Assembly (NCBI GenBank): GCA_947628175.1 | Contig: CANQZA010000003.1 | Span: forward strand, 1-64,000 | Direction of reading: 5' to 3' | Source of the DNA: an uncultured Clostridia bacterium | GTDB lineage: Bacteria > Bacillota > Clostridia > Oscillospirales > Acutalibacteraceae | DNA: 64,000 bases | Translations under genes and position numbers: made by a program | Shown here: piece after piece, positions 28,325-36,756 of the stretch | Position numbering within the stretch: the stretch's first letter is position 1 | Layout: each line of letters starts with the position of its first letter | The notes under the pieces: model-generated | Databases searched by the model: none | What the model saw: the letters and a program-made list of their open reading frames with translations, nothing else | What the model was told of the DNA's origin: nothing

Positions 28325-28599
28325 ATGCTTGCTACCTCTTTTCGCATTTCTGTTAAGTCAATCGCTGAACATATTCCACAATTGACGGCTCGAGTTAATT
28401 GATTCAGATTGTTTCCGATTGCATTCAATTCATCTTGTATTCCCGATAGACCAGGAATAACAAGTATTTCTTTGTCCAACGCACAGTCACGAAGGTAAGG
28501 TGCAAGCGTATCGTATTTGATAAACGCTTTATCCTCAATTATTCTTTTTTCTTCTTTAGTTACTCTAAAATTTAGAATTTCAGTTCTGTTATCACTAAT
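28279..28599 (-). CDS. MobC-like relaxosome accessory protein, full length with non-canonical start
   Basis: Minus frame reads ISDNRTEILNFRVTKEEKRIIEDKAFIKYDTLAPYLRDCALDKEILVIPGLSGIQDELNAIGNNLNQLTRAVNCG; ORF track lists only 28279-28479. Confidence 0.7.
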   Translation of the reverse strand: MSDNRTEILNFRVTKEEKRIIEDKAFIKYDTLAPYLRDCALDKEILVIPGLSGIQDELNAIGNNLNQLTRAVNCGICSAIDLTEMRKEVASIWQLLNSALQKYLLV

Positions 28600-29079
28600 C
28601 GTTTTGTACCTCCAATTTCAAAATTATATTACAGCGAAAGATACTTGTACTTTCGCTGAGAAGAGAAACATATGGAGTGATTGTTGTATGTTATTCAACA
28701 TATTTAATCACGGAATATGTTCGGACGAGGGGTTTGGGCTTAGCCCAATGGCTTTGTTTCGCTGCCATTTGGCGAGCGTAATACAAAGCCGAAACTCGCA
28801 GATACCAAAGCATCTACTGCATCGTCACAAGTTACATATCGCTCATTTCCGAGTAGAACTCGAAAAATCACTCATTCCACTGCTCCTCCTTTCCCCAAAA
28901 AGCTAATGCTTTTCGGGGATCCCCGATAGTTCGGTCCATTTGCTCCTGTGACCTTGACAAATGTCCTCAAACTGATTTCTATATTTGTTTCGATTAGTTT
29001 GCTGCCATTCACTTTCTTGTTCTGAAAGGCTTTTATATTGTTTGTCACTATCTGTTAGAGTACTGAAGAAGATTGTAAA

Positions 29080-30114
29080 TTGTTTGAAGATATGCTGAAT
29101 CGTACTTCATGGATTTGGTATTCGAACGGAGATTTAGATATAAATAAAACAACTCTTGAAGAGCTTATTGAGAGGTTTATTATTTTGGATTCCATGCCTT
29201 GCGGAATGTATACAAATTTTTGGGAAATTCCCGAAAGTGATTATATTGATGTTAATGATCCAAAAAACGAATTTTCAGGATGTTATAAACTGAATGCTGA
29301 TAATGTTGATTGGATAATAAAAAATGTTTTTTGTTTAACACCTGACAGAAATATTTCAAGTAATAATTTCTATTATAATGGCGACTCATTATATCGCAGC
29401 AGTGATTTAGGTGGTGGACTGGATGCAGATTATGAAGTTATAGATACTATAATTTTAAACAATAGAAAAGTCGGATTTACAGTTCGTGGTAAAGAAGATA
29501 ATGATAATGGATATGATTGGTATCAATATTTCATTGCTGAGTTAAAAAATGATAACACAATGGGAAAATATTGGTCGATTTATGCAGCCTCAAGAAATTC
29601 ATTGATTTTAGAAAATGGTAAAACAGAAATTATTAATTCAAAAAATATATCCATAAAAGATTTAACAAAAAAGTACAACAACGCATTTGATTTTTATGCA
29701 TTTTATATTTATGGTAATACTCAGTATCAGGATTTTGATAACACTATAAAATCAGGAGAACTTGTTTTAACTGAATATGGTGAAATAGATACATATAGCG
29801 AATTTTTAAATGAGGCAAAAAAGTATTTTACTGAAGACATAGCAATAGAGTTGTTAAAACAAATCGATGCACAAGACCATAATGGTAAACTATACACTAA
29901 AGCAAATGGTGGTGTAGGAGGAGCCGAATGTGTGGAAAGCATAAAGATTTTGAAATTAAATAATGTTACATATCAAGTTAAGTCAACTTATGAATGGTAT
30001 TTTGAAGGAGACGATTTACCTACAGTTAGAGAGAAAAATTTTGTATTTGAAAATAATAAATGGGTATTGGATAATGCTGATTTTATTTGTGGAGAATTAA
30101 ATATAGAATTATGA
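29080..30114 (+). CDS. hypothetical protein, possibly 5'-truncated (TTG start)
   Basis: Long ORF with coding-like composition; no SD before the TTG, in-frame stop at 29056. Confidence 0.6.
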   Translation: MFEDMLNRTSWIWYSNGDLDINKTTLEELIERFIILDSMPCGMYTNFWEIPESDYIDVNDPKNEFSGCYKLNADNVDWIIKNVFCLTPDRNISSNNFYYNGDSLYRSSDLGGGLDADYEVIDTIILNNRKVGFTVRGKEDNDNGYDWYQYFIAELKNDNTMGKYWSIYAASRNSLILENGKTEIINSKNISIKDLTKKYNNAFDFYAFYIYGNTQYQDFDNTIKSGELVLTEYGEIDTYSEFLNEAKKYFTEDIAIELLKQIDAQDHNGKLYTKANGGVGGAECVESIKILKLNNVTYQVKSTYEWYFEGDDLPTVREKNFVFENNKWVLDNADFICGELNIEL

Positions 30115-30127
30115 AGGGTATTTTTAT

Positions 30128-33100
30128 ATGAAATGTAAGAATTGTAAAGCCGAGATTAAAACAAGTCAAAAATTCTGTCCCAAATGCGGAATGGAAATCA
30201 AAACAAAAAAGAAATTAAGCAAAAAGGCACAAGCATTTATCGCTTGTGTCTGCTGTCTTATACTTATAATTACTGGAACAATAGGTGGATTATATTTTTA
30301 CCAAAATAATCATGCTGTTGATGATCCAGACAGTAATTATATTGCTCTTGAAGCAGGATTTACAGATGTGAAAGTAACAGATGAAAAAACTGCACTTGAA
30401 GCAATAGAATCTGTTGCTGATGTTATTGGCATTGATGATGTTCAAAAAGGATTATTGATTGAGAGAATAGATACAATTGGGGGAATAAACTATTACCGCT
30501 TTAACCAGAACTGTAATGCTGTACCTGTTGATGGTAAATTCATAATAATTGCTGCTGATAAAGAAGGAGAAGCTTTAGCACTTACTTCTAATTATGAGAA
30601 TACGGATATGTGTAGTTTACATTTGAATGATAATCTCACACAGAATGTGGTGAGTAAAAACATACAAAATGCTATTGGTGAAGCTATCACAAGTGTTGAA
30701 GAGCTTGATACACAAAAAATCGTTTGTACTCCAAGCAACAATGAGTTTATCTATGCTTATAAACTTTTAGCGTCAACAGAATCAAAACTATATATAGTTT
30801 ATATTAATGTAGAAGACGGAACTGTAATAAAATATAATAACTCATTTGATTATACTTCCGCAGAAGTGGTTTCAGAAGATGGTACTTCAAAAGCAATTGG
30901 TTGGAAAAATGATGATGGTTCGTATCATCTTTATAATGATGAGCATAAAATAAGTGTGTTTGATTTTTCACAGTTTTCCGAATCTAAACAAACCAATTGG
31001 AATTTCAAAGAATTAGGTATTGATACAATGTATTCTGAAAGTAACATATTTAATGAAAAAGGAATAAAGTTAATGTCCTATTTATGTCAGTTCGATGATT
31101 ACTTCGTGCAATTAGGAGATAAAGGATTTGATAGGATACATGCTGCAATTAATGATTCAATTGGTTCTAATGCCAGTGCAGATGGAGCAGAGTCACCTGA
31201 AGGAAAAAACGAAGGCCGCGTCGGAGCACTGTTTGTAGGAGAAGAGAGAAATATTGATGATGTCGATATTATTGCTCACGAATACACCCATATGGTCTCA
31301 AAAGCAATTAATCGTTGGTCCGGCAAAGAACCAAGTGCGTTAAATGAAGGCATTTCTGATATATTTGGTGAAATTATTGAAAGTAGCATTAAAGGAAATT
31401 GTGACTGGAAACATGATGGAAGAAATATCGCTGATCCGGAAAATAAAAATAACAAGCAACGCTACCCTGCCACGGTTGAATATTTAGAAAAAGCAAAGAA
31501 AAATGGGGATAATTACTTTATAAATGGTAATTCTCTGTTTGGAGGACAAACTGAGGATTATAGTCATTTTGCAAGTGTTATTATTTCCCATTGTGCTTAC
31601 TTAATGAATAACGGTATAGATGGGAACAATGAAAAAAAGATTAACACAGACCTTTTAGGACAGCTTTGGTATAACGCTCTTTATTTAATGCAACCTGATT
31701 CGTCTTTTGAACAATGTAGGTGTGCGATTGAATTATCATCAAGAATAATGCTAAAAAACAAAGAATTAACACAGGAACAATATAATTGTGTTTGTGAAGC
31801 ATTTGATACAGTTGGTATTGAAAATGCTAATTATACTTATCAAAGCAAAGTGAAAAATGATTTTAATCTGAAAGTTTTAAGTAGTAAAGACACAGACAAT
31901 GTGAATTTTAATCTTAAAATCTACAAACTTCGTAATTATGAATTTGATATAAAGTCAATTATTAAACAACCGAAATTGGTTTTAGAAGAAAACTCGCTTT
32001 ATGGAAATAAGCAGATACATTTAGATGATGGTGTTTATTATCTTGAAATTATGGATTTAGATGAAAATGCACAAAATTCTATACCAATAAAAACTAAAAT
32101 AATAGTTGACGGTGATGATGAGAATACAGTAGATGAGGTTATTATAAAAACAGATTTTTCTGATATAACAACTGTTATATTGAATAAAGATGAAGAGGAT
32201 AAGAATTTAGCAACACTACCTGGTGAATATGTGTTTTCATCAGGAGTTAGTGCTTGGTCAACAGAACTAAACATCAACGAGGATTTTACCTTTTCGGGTA
32301 TGTATTATGATAGTGAATTAGGTTTAACCGGAGAGAAAAATCCTAACGGAACAGTTATTATTTGTGAATTTACAGGCACATTTTCAATTCCTGAAAAAAT
32401 TGATGATTATACATACAAATTAACGGTAAAATCTATTTCACTAAAGCATGAAGATGGTTATGTTTATTATGATAATGGAATTGAATATGAATGCGTAGGT
32501 GAGCCGTATGGATTTGACGGTTGCAAAGAATTCTATTTGTATATTAAAGGAAGACAAGCAAATGATCTTTCAGAAGACTTTTTGGGTTGGATTTATGAAT
32601 ATGATGAAAAAGCTGGAATACTTCCTTGCAACTGCATAAGAAATCCTCAGACCAATGTGTGTTTTGTTAAATATGAATCGACTGAAGCAAATGATGCCAA
32701 AGATATGCAAAGCGAATCCACTACAGTAAAAGAATCGACTGAAAATAATGTTGGTAGATTTTATGGCAATGAAACAGCTGAACAATTAAGAAAAAGCATC
32801 ATTGGTTCTTGGGGTGCTTTAGGTTCTATTGTCCCCGAATATAACTTCTTTGATGATCAAAATTGTTCCGGTGATATGCCTTGGAGAACAAGCGGAACAT
32901 ATTCAATTTCAGACAACAAAACATTAACGATAAAATGGGCTGGAGAGTCTGAAAAGGAAGAATATATTTGGAGTGAAGAATCATGGGACGACTTTTATTC
33001 TCACCATGAATATGGAACTGACTTTTGGTATATGACTGACGATGGTGTGTTAAAACTAAACGGTAAAGAAAAATATCGTGACGGAGTAGATAATTTCACT

Positions 33101-33418
33101 TACAATAGCGATGGTGATTTGATGAAAAGCATTTCGGGAACATGGATTAATGATACGCGATCTAAAGAATATCGGATTTATGATGACGGCACTTGGGAGG
33201 AAAGTACAATTTATATTTCAGGCGGACATTTAATTAGTCGAAATGTGCTTGATAATGGTAAAGTTGAAATTATTGATGATACAACCGCGAAACTTTGGCA
33301 AGAAGTAGAACATCTCAATCAAATACCGGGTGCATCTGAATTGATTTATGATAATAAAACCGATAATATTTCTGTTGGTGGCACGAACAATACTTACAGT
33401 AGAGCAAAATACAAATAG
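30128..33418 (+). CDS. zinc-ribbon / TM / M4 (thermolysin-family) metallopeptidase
   Basis: MKCKNCKAEIKTSQKFCPKCGMEI zinc ribbon, TM FIACVCCLILIITGTIGGLYFY, IIAHEYTHMV (HExxH) with LNEGISDIFGEI third-ligand motif. Confidence 0.88.
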   Translation: MKCKNCKAEIKTSQKFCPKCGMEIKTKKKLSKKAQAFIACVCCLILIITGTIGGLYFYQNNHAVDDPDSNYIALEAGFTDVKVTDEKTALEAIESVADVIGIDDVQKGLLIERIDTIGGINYYRFNQNCNAVPVDGKFIIIAADKEGEALALTSNYENTDMCSLHLNDNLTQNVVSKNIQNAIGEAITSVEELDTQKIVCTPSNNEFIYAYKLLASTESKLYIVYINVEDGTVIKYNNSFDYTSAEVVSEDGTSKAIGWKNDDGSYHLYNDEHKISVFDFSQFSESKQTNWNFKELGIDTMYSESNIFNEKGIKLMSYLCQFDDYFVQLGDKGFDRIHAAINDSIGSNASADGAESPEGKNEGRVGALFVGEERNIDDVDIIAHEYTHMVSKAINRWSGKEPSALNEGISDIFGEIIESSIKGNCDWKHDGRNIADPENKNNKQRYPATVEYLEKAKKNGDNYFINGNSLFGGQTEDYSHFASVIISHCAYLMNNGIDGNNEKKINTDLLGQLWYNALYLMQPDSSFEQCRCAIELSSRIMLKNKELTQEQYNCVCEAFDTVGIENANYTYQSKVKNDFNLKVLSSKDTDNVNFNLKIYKLRNYEFDIKSIIKQPKLVLEENSLYGNKQIHLDDGVYYLEIMDLDENAQNSIPIKTKIIVDGDDENTVDEVIIKTDFSDITTVILNKDEEDKNLATLPGEYVFSSGVSAWSTELNINEDFTFSGMYYDSELGLTGEKNPNGTVIICEFTGTFSIPEKIDDYTYKLTVKSISLKHEDGYVYYDNGIEYECVGEPYGFDGCKEFYLYIKGRQANDLSEDFLGWIYEYDEKAGILPCNCIRNPQTNVCFVKYESTEANDAKDMQSESTTVKESTENNVGRFYGNETAEQLRKSIIGSWGALGSIVPEYNFFDDQNCSGDMPWRTSGTYSISDNKTLTIKWAGESEKEEYIWSEESWDDFYSHHEYGTDFWYMTDDGVLKLNGKEKYRDGVDNFTYNSDGDLMKSISGTWINDTRSKEYRIYDDGTWEESTIYISGGHLISRNVLDNGKVEIIDDTTAKLWQEVEHLNQIPGASELIYDNKTDNISVGGTNNTYSRAKYK

Positions 33419-33431
33419 TGATTTAAATAAA

Positions 33432-33464
33432 AAGAACTTGGTTAATTGAATAATCCAAGTTCTT
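33432..33464 (+). terminator. rho-independent terminator
   Basis: AAGAACTTGG...CCAAGTTCTT followed by a T run. Confidence 0.8.
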
Positions 33465-33584
33465 TTTTATGTATCAATATATGATAATATTGAGTTATCA
33501 AATTAAAGTGATTAAAAGTTGAGATTTTTCGATATATGTGATATGATTAGAAATGTAGTGAATTTTAAATTAGAAGGGATAGTT

Positions 33585-34388
33585 ATGTTTCCAAGATTAG
33601 TGCAAAGTGAAGTTGAAGAAATTTCTAATATTTTAGGAGCAACCAATGGTGGTTTTACAGGTAGTGAAATATCAAGACTATTAGAAGTTTGTTTAATTCC
33701 TGATATAGATCCAACAAATACTAAAAGAAAGAGATTATATAATGCTTTTGCAAACAAATGCAATTCAAATAATAATTCAGACTGTGTTTATGATTTTATA
33801 AAAGAAGCCTTTATGCCATCGAGGTGGCTTTCAAAAGTTGAAGAAAAAGAAAAAATGTTGGTAAGTATAAATGAGGTTCTTGCATTAAAAGGGATACAAC
33901 TTACCGAAGATAATAGATTTATTAACATAGATGTTGCAACTACTGCTTCGGAAGCAAAAGCCAGAGCAGCGAGATTATCAAAAAAATTACAAGCGATTAA
34001 TGCACATTATTATGTTCTAAATTGTTGTAAAGAGGAATTATTAGTTAATGATTATTTTCATGCTGTACAGGAGGCGGCAAAGAGCTTAACTGATAGGATT
34101 TCAAACGAAACAGGATTGACACAGGACGGAACAAATCTAATAGAACGAGCATTTAGTCAAAATAATCCAGCTGCTGTTATAAATACACTCTCTAATCAAA
34201 GTGAAATTAATGAACACAGAGGTGTAAAGGAAATGCTTCTAGGAATTAATTATTCTGTTAGAAATGTTACCGCACATGAAATGCGTATAAATTGGGATAT
34301 TGATGAAAATACAGCAATAAACTATCTAAGTATAATTTCAGCATTACATAAAATACTTGATAAGTTTCAATTTATTAGACAAACATAG
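33585..34388 (+). CDS. TIGR02391/Ymh-like protein with RxxxxH (HEPN-like) motif
   Basis: C-terminal SLTDRISNETGLTQDGTNLIERAFSQNNPAAVINTLSNQSEINEHRGVKEMLLGINYSVRNVTAHEMR; ATG at 33585 after AGAAGGGA. Confidence 0.68.
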   Translation: MFPRLVQSEVEEISNILGATNGGFTGSEISRLLEVCLIPDIDPTNTKRKRLYNAFANKCNSNNNSDCVYDFIKEAFMPSRWLSKVEEKEKMLVSINEVLALKGIQLTEDNRFINIDVATTASEAKARAARLSKKLQAINAHYYVLNCCKEELLVNDYFHAVQEAAKSLTDRISNETGLTQDGTNLIERAFSQNNPAAVINTLSNQSEINEHRGVKEMLLGINYSVRNVTAHEMRINWDIDENTAINYLSIISALHKILDKFQFIRQT

Positions 34389-34397
34389 GTGATTATT

Positions 34398-34745
34398 ATG
34401 TTAAGTAAAGAAATGTATAAAGTTTTATCATGTTTTCCAATGAAACACGGAAGAGGAATGAAATACGAAGATATTATCCAAAATTGTGATTTAACAAAAG
34501 AAGAAATTGATGAATGTTTAAATGAAACATTGTTTCCTAATTGGAATTACATAAGAGCGTCTAATGGCTTTAAAAATGGAAGTGTATTATATCTTACAGA
34601 AAGTGGACTTGCGGAAATTGAAAAACAAAATGATAATGAAAATAACCAAAAGTTATCAAAAAGAGCTTATATTATTTCAATTCTTGCAATGATAGCAACT
34701 ATCATAAATGCAATCGCAGCTGTGATTGTCTTTTTCGTAAAATAG
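34398..34745 (+). CDS. small winged-helix-like protein with C-terminal TM segment
   Basis: MKYEDIIQNCDLTKEEIDECLNETLFPNWNYIRASNG...YLTESGLAEIEKQ then hydrophobic AYIISILAMIATIINAIAAVIVFFVK. Confidence 0.65.
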   Translation: MLSKEMYKVLSCFPMKHGRGMKYEDIIQNCDLTKEEIDECLNETLFPNWNYIRASNGFKNGSVLYLTESGLAEIEKQNDNENNQKLSKRAYIISILAMIATIINAIAAVIVFFVK

Positions 34746-34803
34746 TAAGAACTTAAAATATAATTCATATGTTATAAAACCTTTCACCAAGGTAACGATA
34801 GCA

Positions 34804-34855
34804 TTAGGATCCAGTGGAGCGATCCTTGCAGGTTCAAGTCCTGTTACCTGCACCA
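34804..34855 (+). repeat. attachment-site direct repeat, right (tRNA-Leu 3' fragment)
   Basis: Matches 25285-25338 except for a 2-nt deletion (GCGATCTCCTT vs GCGATCCTT). Confidence 0.88.
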
Positions 34856-34918
34856 TTTGGAGTGTTTACTACAAAACGAAACACTCCTTTTTTTGTGACG
34901 GCTTATTTTCTCATTTTT

Positions 34919-34948
34919 CCTGATGGTGCATTACCTGATGGTGCATTA
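34919..34948 (+). repeat. perfect 15-bp tandem duplication
   Basis: CCTGATGGTGCATTA x2. Confidence 0.9.
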
Positions 34949-35023
34949 TCAGTATTCAATGAAATCCCTTGATTGATGAATGCAAGACTGACAATTGATC
35001 CGGTATAAAGGAGAATCAATTAT

Positions 35024-35896
35024 ATGAACAATATTTGGTCAAAATATATTCAAGGTACAAAAACATTATATTATACACGCAAACTCCGTTTTGATGATAT
35101 GTTTTCACAGCAGTATAAAATACTGTTTAACCTGGATATCGACAAACAGCTCAAAATCCTTGAAATCGGATGCGGTCCCGGAGCTCTTGCCGGAGCGCTT
35201 CACCGTTGGTATCCGAAGGCAGAGATTTTTGCGGTTGATCGTGACAGCGATTTCATCAGCTTTGCAAAAGAACATGAAAAGGGAATAGCTTTTTTTGAAG
35301 GCGATGCCCAAAATCTTTTGTTTGATGATAATACATTTGATGTAACCATTTCAAATACTGTTGCCGAGCATATGGAACCCTCCGTTTTTTATGGAGAGCA
35401 GCTTCGTGTTCTCAAACCGGGCGGAATCTGCCTTGTGCTTTCGTCCCGCAAAGGTATAAATGTAATGCCTGAATGGATGTCTCTTGACGAGTATGAACAG
35501 GAATTCTGGAAAAAAATAGAAAAGTACGATCATTCAAATGAAAAATATAATGTGTGCGGATATCCTATGAACGAAGCGCAATTACCCGAAGCAATGGAAA
35601 AATACGGATTTAAAAATGTAAGTACAGGATATTCAATCATTAATCTTACTCCTGATAATCCTGAAGTTTCTGCTGCAATGGCACATGATATGATAAACGC
35701 AAACAGATACACAGCCGTTGAGGCTATAGATGCCGCGCTTCAAAATATGCCGAATCAGTTTACATTTAATGAAATTGAAAACATGAAGAGCATTACAAAT
35801 AATAGGTATGATTTAAGAATGAAACAGTATGAGCGCGGAGAAAAACAATGGGATACGAATGTAACGGTAATAATGGTTGTACGCGGCGTTAAATGA
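35024..35896 (+). CDS. class I SAM-dependent methyltransferase
   Basis: ILEIGCGPGALAGALHRWYPKAEIFAVDRD, FDVTISNTVAEH. Confidence 0.9.
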   Translation: MNNIWSKYIQGTKTLYYTRKLRFDDMFSQQYKILFNLDIDKQLKILEIGCGPGALAGALHRWYPKAEIFAVDRDSDFISFAKEHEKGIAFFEGDAQNLLFDDNTFDVTISNTVAEHMEPSVFYGEQLRVLKPGGICLVLSSRKGINVMPEWMSLDEYEQEFWKKIEKYDHSNEKYNVCGYPMNEAQLPEAMEKYGFKNVSTGYSIINLTPDNPEVSAAMAHDMINANRYTAVEAIDAALQNMPNQFTFNEIENMKSITNNRYDLRMKQYERGEKQWDTNVTVIMVVRGVK

Positions 35897-35937
35897 CAAA
35901 GTGAATTTTATAGCGCTGAATTTAAGCATAAAAACAA

Positions 35938-35970
35938 GCCCTCCTGATAAAGGAAGGGCTGCTTTTTTAC
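35938..35970 (+). terminator. rho-independent terminator
   Basis: AGCCCTCCT-gataa-AGGAAGGGCT followed by a T run. Confidence 0.65.
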
Positions 35971-35975
35971 GCAGA

Positions 35976-36140
35976 TTATTGCTGCTCCTGCTGAGCATTT
36001 GCATCTTCTCCGCCGGGGCCGTCTCTGCGCTCTCTGTCATCAGGATAATATTTGAGATTGCTGTTTGTCCATTGATTATCAACGGCTGTCTTTTCGTTAT
36101 CCTGCTGGTTGTTGTTCTTGTTTTTGCTTTTGTTTTTCAT
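35976..36140 (-). CDS. small hydrophilic protein (54 aa)
   Basis: MKNKSKNKNNNQQDNEKTAVDNQWTNSNLKYYPDDRERRDGPGGEDANAQQEQQ; ATG immediately downstream of the structured leader (copy A). Absent from the ORF track because of length. Confidence 0.65.
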   Translation of the reverse strand: MKNKSKNKNNNQQDNEKTAVDNQWTNSNLKYYPDDRERRDGPGGEDANAQQEQQ

Positions 36141-36148
36141 ACTAATCA

Positions 36149-36213
36149 ATAGCCTTTCCGGCTACTTAAATGTTAAATCACATAGCTCCCTGCGTAGCCG
36201 TACAAGGTGTGAT
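36149..36213 (-). promoter_or_regulatory. structured leader element, copy A (candidate RNA switch)
   Basis: ATCACACCTTGTACGGCTACGCAGGGAGCTATGTGATTTAACATTTAAGTAGCCGGAAAGGCTAT; near-identical core to 51513-51580. Confidence 0.65.
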
Positions 36214-36363
36214 GATAGCCGCACCGACTGAAAAGCAAATTTTGCTTTTTTTGTGCAATAGTATTATGTGTTATTTTGAAAGAATTATTATATAGATAAT
36301 CTGTGTTATATAGAACCTGAAGGGCAAACTAAGTGCATGATTAAACCGGATTAGTGAGGAAAA

Positions 36364-36564
36364 TTGTACCCGTATCACAATATGATTAAAAAAAGAATTA
36401 AAAACGGCGAGCTTATAGGTTATGAATATGTTGAAAATTATAGAAAAATAGGTGAATGTCTCTTATTGCATTTTTGCACACCACCGTTTGAAAGACCAAT
36501 CAGACCGCATAAATATTATGAATATACAGATATTCTTATAAAATGGGAAAGTGAACAAGCGTAA
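36364..36564 (+). CDS. small hypothetical protein (TTG start)
   Basis: LYPYHNMIKKRIKNGELIGYEYVENYRKIGECLLLHFCTPPFERPIRPHKYYEY; SD GAGG upstream. Confidence 0.65.
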   Translation: MYPYHNMIKKRIKNGELIGYEYVENYRKIGECLLLHFCTPPFERPIRPHKYYEYTDILIKWESEQA

Positions 36565-36708
36565 TTAACCAAAATAAATTTCAGTATTTCTACCTAATCA
36601 ATAGAAACAGAAGAATTCAAAGCAGTTGATATTTTCACCACAAGCGCAAACCCCGGTGACGATAATGATACTCCGTTCCTTTGGGAATAAATAAAATAAC
36701 AAGCAAAA

Positions 36709-36734
36709 ACGGACACCGAAATCGGTGCCCGTTT
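36709..36734 (-). terminator. terminator of gdhA
   Basis: ACGGGCACCGA-ttt-CGGTGTCCGT followed by T run on the minus strand. Confidence 0.8.
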
Positions 36735-36756
36735 AAATGTATACAACTTCATTTTA

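Larger units (their letters stand above)
25285..34855. mobile_element. integrative mobilizable element in tRNA-Leu
   Basis: The tRNA 3' 54 nt (25285-25338) recur as a 52-nt copy at 34804-34855; the interval encodes a recombinase, relaxase and MobC and is AT-rich. Confidence 0.85.

Noticed and set aside
28517-28906. Plus-strand 129-aa ORF upstream of mobC
   Set aside because: First part is antisense to the extended MobC frame; low-complexity hydrophobic composition and no SD, so not supported as coding.
25285-34855. Prophage or full conjugative element
   Set aside because: No phage structural genes and no VirB4/TcpA/T4SS genes in the interval; mobilizable element only.
34919-34948. 15-bp tandem duplication CCTGATGGTGCATTA as a CRISPR or regulatory repeat
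   Set aside because: Only two adjacent units, no spacer; most likely replication slippage.
36190-36235. Resemblance of GTAGCCGTACAAGGTG / GGTGCGGCT to the 16S rRNA 3' end
   Set aside because: Short words in the wrong order and orientation; explained better by the leader element shared with 51513-51580.
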